NCBI GenBank assembly: GCA_002726335.1
Contig: PBSR01000134.1
Location: 1-11,146, forward strand
Origin: Gemmatimonadaceae bacterium
GTDB taxonomy: Bacteria; Latescibacterota; UBA2968; UBA8231
Direction of reading: 5' to 3'
DNA length: 11,146 nt
The position numbers and the translations under genes were made by a program. The notes below the pieces were generated by a model. The model made no database searches, was not told the DNA's origin, and was given only the letters and a program-made list of their open reading frames with translations. Every line of letters begins with the position of its first letter. The stretch's first letter is position 1. This document shows positions 6,702 through 11,146 of this stretch, piece by piece.

Positions 6702-7859
6702 ATGGATGATCTGACCACACTGATCTCGAGAGTGCACGGGGGAGACCGGCAGGCCTACGGCGACATCGTGGGCCGCTTCCAGCACATGGCGGTGGGTTAC
6801 GCCACGTCCTGCCTGGGCGACCCGCACCTGGCCGAGGATGCCGCGCAGGAAGCCTTCCTGCAGGCCTTCGTCGACCTGGCGCAGTTGCGCGAGCCGGCGG
6901 CCTTCCCCGGATGGTTCCGGCGTATCGTGCACAAGCACTGCGACCAGATCCGCCGTCGTCAGACGCTGCACCTGGTGCCCCTCGAGGAGGACCAGTGGGA
7001 GGCGCGGGTCGAGCCGGTGTCCGGACTGGAACTGGAGGACAGGCGCCAGATGCTGGCGCTGGCGATTCAGCGACTGCCGGAAGCGGAGCGCGCGCCGGTG
7101 ACCCTCTTCTACCTGCGCCAGTACAGCCAGGCGGAGGTGGCGGCCTTTCTCGAGATCCCCGAGACGACGGTCAACAATCGGATGCACAGCGCCCGTAAAC
7201 ACCTCAAACAGGAGCTGTTGGACATGGCAGATCAGGAGCAGCAAGGCAAGCGGGCACCCGACACGGAATTCACCGGGCGCGTGCAGGAGCAGATCGAGGC
7301 GCTCACCAGCCTGCACAACACGCTGGCGGAGCCGATCCGCCAGAGCCTGCTCGAACCCCTTGGTGATGACGTCGCCGTACGCGTGGTCTCCGTGGAGAAC
7401 ACGATCGGGCTGCATGTGCTGCGCAACTTGCCCTATCCGTGCTGCACGTACTCGTTCCAGCCGCGGGGCAGCCAGCGGCGCATCTGCTTCGATATCCATA
7501 TGGAGCTGGTGGCGTGTATCGTCGGCCGACACATCGGCCGGGGCGACGAGATCCGGGTCAAGGATGTGGGACAGATCGCGCCGGACGAGTTCGGCGTCAT
7601 CAACCCGATCGCCCGCGACTTGATGAACGGAATCGTCGCCCTCTGGAGTGAGGTCGTCGACATGGAGATCATCGAACCGGAGGTGGAGACGAGCAACGTG
7701 TATGTCATGGGCTCGTGGATCGCCTCCGACGATCCCATGTTCCACGTGCGCTTCGAGGTGGCCTGGGACGATCGCATCAGTCACATCAACCTGTGTTATC
7801 CGGCGCCGTCGATGGCGGCCGGCGTGGCGCAGCTACAGACACAGGGCGAGCCGGCCTGA
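6702..7859 (+). CDS. ECF-type RNA polymerase sigma factor with a C-terminal FliM/CheC-like domain
   Basis: A 385-residue protein, about twice the size of an ordinary ECF factor. Residues 1-86 match sigma region 2 (HGGDRQAYGDIVGRF, AEDAAQEAFLQAF, then FPGWFRRIVHKHCDQIRR). Residues 112-170 match region 4, with a helix-turn-helix (YSQAEVAAFLEIPETTVNNRMHSARKHL). A linker (170-200) leads to about 200-370, which resembles the middle domain of the flagellar switch protein FliM: VRVVSVENTIGLHVLRNLP (cf. VELxSVxQxTYxEFxRSLP), CFDIHMELVACIVGRHIGRGDE (cf. LEIDxxLAFxxxDRLxGGxG), ALWSEV (cf. REAWEPV) and FEVAWDDRISHINLCYP (cf. FEVxxGxxxGxINLCIPY). The FliM N-terminal CheY-binding peptide and C-terminal SpoA domain are absent. 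Sigma function is well supported. The FliM-like assignment is by recalled consensus. No anti-sigma gene is adjacent, so the extra domain may regulate the sigma part in cis (inference). It is divergent from the CDGSH unit, a possible target. Confidence 0.85.
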   Translation: MDDLTTLISRVHGGDRQAYGDIVGRFQHMAVGYATSCLGDPHLAEDAAQEAFLQAFVDLAQLREPAAFPGWFRRIVHKHCDQIRRRQTLHLVPLEEDQWEARVEPVSGLELEDRRQMLALAIQRLPEAERAPVTLFYLRQYSQAEVAAFLEIPETTVNNRMHSARKHLKQELLDMADQEQQGKRAPDTEFTGRVQEQIEALTSLHNTLAEPIRQSLLEPLGDDVAVRVVSVENTIGLHVLRNLPYPCCTYSFQPRGSQRRICFDIHMELVACIVGRHIGRGDEIRVKDVGQIAPDEFGVINPIARDLMNGIVALWSEVVDMEIIEPEVETSNVYVMGSWIASDDPMFHVRFEVAWDDRISHINLCYPAPSMAAGVAQLQTQGEPA

Positions 7860-7862
7860 CCG

Positions 7863-7888
7863 ACCGTGGCCGAACCGACCCCCACGGT
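7863..7888. terminator. Hairpin between converging genes, possible terminator
   Basis: ACCGTGG (7863-7869) and CCACGGT (7882-7888) form a perfect 7-bp stem with a 12-nt loop. It starts 4 nt after the sigma-factor stop, in the 69-nt gap before the end of the opposing senB-like gene. There is no T-run on either side, so an intrinsic terminator is only a possibility. Confidence 0.35.
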
Positions 7889-7928
7889 GCCGGGTGATCT
7901 CGGGCCGATGGGGCAGAGCGAGACCGCC

Positions 7929-8882
7929 TCAGGCGACTTGTGTCAGCAGGTCGACGAGGGCGGTCCGCTCGGTGTCCGGATCCACGAGGTGGGCACGGCG
8001 GCGTACCCCCGTCAACAGCGATTCGAGGAATTCAGGCCGGTTCTCGCAGCGGGTCAGAAGATCGGCCAGGGCCGTCGTGTCGCCGAATGGGAAGTATCCC
8101 GGATAGTCGGCGCCCAGCAGACCGATCGTGCCGGAGATGCGGGACGAGATCACCGGCGTACCGCAGGCCATGGCCTCGCACACGACGTTGGCGCCTCCTT
8201 CCATCTGCGACGAGAGCACCATAGCCCGGCTTCGGGCGATGAGGCGCAGGGCCTGGCCGTGGGGCAGGTTGCCCAGCCACTGGTAGCGCGGATTGTCCCG
8301 CGCCTCACGGCGAGCCCGTGTCTCCATCTCCGACGACAGCGCCCCCCCGGCATGCAGGATCCTGACCGCCGATTCTGTCGGCAACAGGCGGGCCGCCTCG
8401 GCGGCGCGGAAGGGGTCCTTCACGTCCCGCAGGTGGCCGACCACACAGACTTCGAAACACCCGCGGCGCGTCGGGGGAGGCGATCCCCGTGGCGGTCGCG
8501 CCGACTGTACGATGACATGTGTCCGCCGGCGGAATCGCGCCGGCAGCTCGTCCAGTCCCGCCTGCTGCAACACGATGAAACGGTCGGCCAGCTCCAGCGA
8601 CTGTTGGGCGCTCTCGTCGTGGTGGATATCCCCATAGAGGTCGGTACCGGTGAGGGCGAGGATCAGGGGTGACTCGGGGCGCAGTCGGTGGAACCGGGCC
8701 ACCGAGTCGTGGCTGCGCCGGGCGTGCAGGGCGATGAGAGCGTCGCAGCGCTGGCGGTCGAAGCGCTGGGCGATGGCCACCTGGTGACCGACGTCGCGCA
8801 GCAGCCGTGACCAGTGCAGGGCGGTCATGCGATTGCCGGCGCGAGACTTCGGCGCGGCGGGAGTGACGATGAGGATTCTCAT
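7929..8882 (-). CDS. senB: SenB-like selenosugar synthase (GT-B glycosyltransferase, TIGR04348 type)
   Basis: A 317-residue GT-B fold glycosyltransferase. The N-terminus MRILIVTPAAPKSRAGNRMTA, the blocks LIALHARRS (49-57), LALTGTDLYGDI (75-86) and VVGHLRDVKDPFRAAEAARLLP (147-168), and the C-terminal EGGANVVCEA (228-237) with its E228-x7-E236 motif and GADYPGYFPFGDT match the TIGR04348 group as I recall it. SenB of that group makes a 1-seleno sugar from a UDP-sugar (UDP-GlcNAc) and selenophosphate in selenoneine biosynthesis. Divergent placement next to selD, the selenophosphate source, strongly supports this over a generic GT4 role. The usual partner senA (EgtB-like) is not in the window, so the end product may be selenoneine or another selenium compound. 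No membrane segment is seen. The ATG at 8882 starts the first Rossmann strand immediately. No clear Shine-Dalgarno is visible. Confidence 0.85.
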   Translation of the reverse strand: MRILIVTPAAPKSRAGNRMTALHWSRLLRDVGHQVAIAQRFDRQRCDALIALHARRSHDSVARFHRLRPESPLILALTGTDLYGDIHHDESAQQSLELADRFIVLQQAGLDELPARFRRRTHVIVQSARPPRGSPPPTRRGCFEVCVVGHLRDVKDPFRAAEAARLLPTESAVRILHAGGALSSEMETRARREARDNPRYQWLGNLPHGQALRLIARSRAMVLSSQMEGGANVVCEAMACGTPVISSRISGTIGLLGADYPGYFPFGDTTALADLLTRCENRPEFLESLLTGVRRRAHLVDPDTERTALVDLLTQVA

Positions 8883-8914
8883 GACGGGTCGACGGGAGTG
8901 GGCATGAGGATCGC

Positions 8915-8943
8915 AGGATAGCCACGGAACCGCGGCCGGGCAA
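8915..8943 (-). promoter_or_regulatory. Candidate promoter of the senB-like gene
   Basis: Read on the minus strand, TTGCCC (8943-8938), a 17-bp spacer and TATCCT (8920-8915) resemble a sigma70 promoter with moderate matches. The -10 ends 32 nt before the ATG at 8882, a normal leader length. This is the only decent candidate on that strand in the 120-bp divergent gap (8883-9002). No experimental support. Confidence 0.3.
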
Positions 8944-9002
8944 GGCGGAGCTTTCGTGCATGGGGATTGCCCGAGGGTGGTCGCTCAAGTAGGTTCGTCG
9001 GC

Positions 9003-10055
9003 ATGGCACTGTTCTCAAAAGACAAGACCCTGACGAGCCTCGCCAAGACCTGCGGTTGAGCCGCGAAGGTGAGTCCGGTCGGGCTCGGAAAGTTACTGGC
9101 GGGGTTGCCCCGCAACCTGGATCCCAACCTGCTCGTCGGCTTCGAGACGAGTGACGATGCGGCTGTGTACCGTCTGGATGACGAGCGGGCTCTCGTGCTC
9201 ACGGCGGACTTCATCACGCCGCCGGTGGACGATCCCTTTCTCTTCGGTCAGATCGCCGCGGCCAATTCCCTCAGCGATGTCTTCGCCATGGGAGGTCGAC
9301 CGATCGCGTGTCTGAATCTCGTCGGCTTCCCGGCGGGCGAGCTGGGACCGGAGGTGCTGGCCGGCATCGTCGAAGGCGCTCTGACGAAGATTACCGAGGC
9401 CGGCGCGGTGCTGGCAGGGGGGCACACGACGGATGACGACGAGCCCAAGTTCGGTCTTTCCGTCACCGGGATCGTGCACCCCGACCGCTACTGGCGCAAT
9501 TCCGGCGCGCAACCCGGGGATGTCCTCATCCTGACCAAGCCCATCGGCAGTGGTGTACTGTTCAACGCCAATCTGAAGAAGTGGGTCTCCGAGGAGGCAC
9601 TGGCAGCCTGCGTGGACATGATCACAAGGCTCAACAAGACGGCCTCCGAAGTACTGCAGAGGTTCGAGGTGCATGCCGCTACGGACGTGACCGGTTTCGG
9701 TCTCGGCGGCCATGCCTACGAGATGGCCACCGGGTCGGACGTCACCCTCGAGATCGCCATGGGCAGCGTGCCGGTGATGGCGGAGGCCCTCGAGATGTAC
9801 GAGCGCGGCGTGTCGACGGGTGTCAACGGTGTGAATCGCCAGAACATCCAGTACGCCACGGACTTTGGCGCCGCCAATGAATCGCAGCAGGAGCTGCTGG
9901 TGGATCCGCAGACGAGCGGCGGCTTGCTGGCAGCCCTGCCGGAAGACCAGATCGAGACCGCGTTGGCCGCCCTGGTCGAAGCGGGTGTGGAGCATGCCTG
10001 CGTCGTGGGACGTGTCTCCCAGTTCAGCGAACCACATCACCTCATCATCAAATAA
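9003..10055 (+). CDS. selD: Selenide, water dikinase (selenophosphate synthetase), selenocysteine-containing, read through TGA
   Basis: SelD makes selenophosphate from selenide and ATP, the Se donor for selenocysteine and for SenB-type selenosugar synthesis. From the ATG at 9003 the frame reads MALFSKDKTLTSLAKTCG, then TGA (9057-9059), then AAKVSPVGLGKLLAGLP and a full SelD to the TAA at 10053-10055 (350 residues counting Sec). The TGA is codon 19. It aligns with catalytic Cys17 of E. coli SelD (GCGCKISP), and K22 aligns with Lys20, keeping the C/U-x-x-K spacing. Downstream are the metal/ATP residues D51-D52 (TSDDAAVY), D69 (LTADF), D92 (NSLSDVFAMGG), GGH, TDVTGFGLGGH and DPQTSGGLL. Starting at the GTG at 9069 (328 residues) would lose both catalytic residues. 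A weak AAGTAGG lies 9 nt before the ATG. A second cysteine, C17, precedes Sec (C-G-U). It is followed 18 nt later by the binding-protein gene. Confidence 0.9.
9057..9059 (+). other. UGA recoded as selenocysteine (Sec19 of SelD)
   Basis: The in-frame TGA splits an otherwise continuous SelD reading frame. Conserved SelD sequence lies on both sides (LTSLAKTCG before, AAKVSPVGL after), and the codon falls at the catalytic Cys/Sec position of the family, which is known to carry either residue. A frameshift or true stop would not keep frame and spacing to the catalytic Lys. Confidence 0.88.
9071..9086 (+). other. Bacterial SECIS-like hairpin after the UGA
   Basis: GAGTCC (9071-9076), loop GGTC (9077-9080) and GGGCTC (9081-9086) form a 6-bp stem with one U·G pair (9074/9083). 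The loop starts 17 nt after the UGA. In E. coli fdhF, as I recall it, the SelB-bound SECIS also has a GGUC loop, 18 nt after its UGA. The U at 9074 may stand in for the bulged U that SelB reads. The element lies within coding sequence, as bacterial SECIS elements do. Confidence 0.7.
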
Positions 10056-10073
10056 ACGTCTCAGGAGCCATCA

Positions 10074-10931
10074 GTGACTCGATTCCTCGTGGTAGTTCTC
10101 TGTCTGCTTGGACTGACCGCCGCCGATGCAGAGGAGCATCTACGCTTCACCGCCATTCCCGACGAGGACACGGCACGCCTGCTGGAGAGATTCGGCAAGG
10201 TCGCCGACTATCTCACCCGGACCCTGGGTGTTCCCGTCGAATACGTCCCCGTAAAGTCCTACGCCGCCTCCGTAGCCGCCTTCAAGAACTCCGAGGTGCA
10301 GCTGGCCTGGTTCGGCGGGTTGTCCGGAGTGAAGGCGCGACTCGCAGTACCTGGCTCACACGCCATCGCCCAGGGCGAGGAGGACCTGCAGTTCGTCACG
10401 TACTTCGTCGCCCATCACAGCACGGGCCTGACCGAGAGTGACAGCTTCCCCGACGGGATCGCCGGCAAGACGTTCACCTTCGGATCGAAAGGCTCGACAT
10501 CCGGGCGCCTGATGCCGGAGTACTTCATCCGGCAGCACTTCGGGAAAGGTCCGGACGAGGTCTTCAAGCGTGTCGGTTTCAGTGGCGACCATTCCAAGAC
10601 GCTGGCTCTCGTCCAGTCCGGCAGCTACCAGGTGGGTGCCCTCAACTACAAGGTCTGGGAGAACGAGCTGGCCGCGGGCAAGGTCGACACTTCCAGGGTC
10701 CGCATCATCTGGCGTACGCCGAGTTACCCGGACTACAACTGGACGATCCGCGCCGGCGTGAACGAGCGCTACGGCGAAGGTTTCGCGGAACGGGTTCAGC
10801 AGGCACTGCTCGACCTCGACGACCGGACACTGCTGGACTCCTTTCCGCGCCAGCGATTCATCGCCGCCGCCGACTCGCTCTACCGTCCCATCCTGGAGAC
10901 GGGCAAGGTCATCGGAGTGTTTCGCCAGTAG
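10074..10931 (+). CDS. Putative selenate (selenium oxyanion) ABC transporter periplasmic binding protein, PhnD-like
   Basis: A 285-residue exported binding protein. A signal peptide (MTRFLVVVLCLLGLTAADA, predicted cleavage after A17-D-A19) precedes a PhnD-type fold: LRFTAIPDEDTARLLERF, VADYLTRTLGVPVEYVPVKSY (about 44-64), VQLAWFGGLSGVKARL and FTFGSKGSTSGRLMPEYFIR, with VGFSGDHSKTLALVQSGSYQVGALN later. These blocks match what I recall of the TIGR04553 'putative selenate ABC transporter' group rather than phosphonate PhnD. Position directly after selD supports a selenium ligand, although no ligand is proven and phosphonate or phosphite remains possible. The GTG start at 10074 has AGGAG 6 nt upstream (10063-10067), and 18 nt separate it from selD. 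The ABC ATPase gene follows after 9 nt. Confidence 0.83.
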   Translation: MTRFLVVVLCLLGLTAADAEEHLRFTAIPDEDTARLLERFGKVADYLTRTLGVPVEYVPVKSYAASVAAFKNSEVQLAWFGGLSGVKARLAVPGSHAIAQGEEDLQFVTYFVAHHSTGLTESDSFPDGIAGKTFTFGSKGSTSGRLMPEYFIRQHFGKGPDEVFKRVGFSGDHSKTLALVQSGSYQVGALNYKVWENELAAGKVDTSRVRIIWRTPSYPDYNWTIRAGVNERYGEGFAERVQQALLDLDDRTLLDSFPRQRFIAAADSLYRPILETGKVIGVFRQ

Positions 10932-10940
10932 TGCCTGCCG

Positions 10941-11146
10941 ATGTATGACCTGAACGGCATCAGCGTCTCCTACGCGGGGGTGGCGGTACTCCAGGACATC
11001 AACCTGGCGATCGATGAGGGTGAGAAGGTCGTCATCATCGGTCCCAGCGGCGCCGGCAAGACGACACTGTTGCGCAAGCTCTACGAACTGCAGCAGGACC
11101 GGGCAACGCTGGTGCATCAGGACTATGCTCTGGTACCTCAGCTGCC
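10941..11146 (+). CDS. ABC transporter ATP-binding protein, PhnC-like, partial (runs off the 3' end)
   Basis: The first 68 codons of an ABC ATPase: MYDLNGISVSYAGVAVLQDI at the start, then Walker A GPSGAGKTTLLRKL (about 34-47) and the start of the Q-loop region LVHQDYALVPQL. The short linker between Walker A and HQDYALVPQL resembles the ATPase partnered with the selenate-type binding protein rather than a full-length PhnC. The ATG at 10941 lies 9 nt after the binding-protein stop. No Shine-Dalgarno is obvious, which suggests translational coupling. It should energise uptake with a permease gene expected just beyond the window. The signature motif, Walker B and H-loop are not in view. Confidence 0.85.
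   Translation, partial: MYDLNGISVSYAGVAVLQDINLAIDEGEKVVIIGPSGAGKTTLLRKLYELQQDRATLVHQDYALVPQL

Noticed and set aside
6474..7784. Long minus-strand open frame (436 codons) opposite the sigma factor gene
   Set aside because: It is the antisense shadow of a GC-rich gene; the translation is low-complexity and matches no family I recognise, while the plus strand encodes a clear ECF factor.
6702..7859. Flagellar gene neighbourhood inferred from the FliM-like domain
   Set aside because: No other flagellar or chemotaxis gene is in the window, and the domain lacks the CheY-binding and SpoA parts of a working FliM.
9093..10040. Minus-strand open frame (315 codons) opposite selD
   Set aside because: Antisense to a fully recognisable SelD; no recognisable motifs.
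9069..10055. selD starting at the GTG at 9069
   Set aside because: This start would remove the catalytic Sec/Cys and Lys; the conserved N-terminus continues upstream through the TGA.

Overview
The window is GC-rich bacterial DNA (by eye about 60-65 % G+C) with densely packed genes, frequent stop/start overlaps and GTG/TTG starts. The mix of genes (a GcvT-like protein with two PYROXD2-like flavoproteins, a DUF5060/DUF4038 glycosidase-like protein, an ECF sigma factor with a long C-terminal extension, and selenium genes) suggests an uncultivated environmental bacterium of a Latescibacterota/Poribacteria/Planctomycete-like kind. That taxonomic guess is weak. One gene can only be read through by inserting selenocysteine, so the organism should carry SelA, SelB and tRNA-Sec elsewhere.

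Left part (1-4334, + strand): a tightly coupled operon of a folate-binding GcvT-family aminomethyltransferase and two paralogous FAD oxidoreductases. The junctions are TGATG (1 nt overlap) and TTGA (4 nt overlap). The likely logic is flavin oxidation of an N-methylated or similar amine, with the one-carbon unit passed to tetrahydrofolate. The substrate is unknown. The operon meets the next gene tail to tail with a 3 nt gap, inside an inverted repeat.

Middle (4338-7859): a minus-strand pair encodes a three-cluster iron-sulfur protein (CDGSH, divergent ferredoxin-like domain, CDGSH) followed 7 nt later by a cytoplasmic DUF5060/DUF4038 glycoside-hydrolase-like protein. Divergent from this pair is an ECF-type sigma factor whose second half looks like the CheC-like core of the flagellar switch protein FliM. 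I know of no described family with that architecture, and it is the most novel item here.

Right part (7929-11146): a selenium region. A minus-strand SenB-like selenosugar synthase (glycosyltransferase) diverges from selD, selenophosphate synthetase. The selD frame runs through an in-frame TGA (9057-9059) at the position of the catalytic Cys17 of the E. coli enzyme, followed by a bSECIS-like hairpin with a GGUC loop. Downstream on the same strand are a PhnD-like putative selenate/selenium-oxyanion binding protein and the start of its ABC ATPase, which runs off the window. Together they outline selenium uptake, activation to selenophosphate, and use in both selenoproteins and a selenosugar-derived small molecule. 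No senA-like gene is in the window.

No tRNA, rRNA, CRISPR array, insertion sequence or phage gene was seen, and no gene-free stretch exceeds 300 bases.
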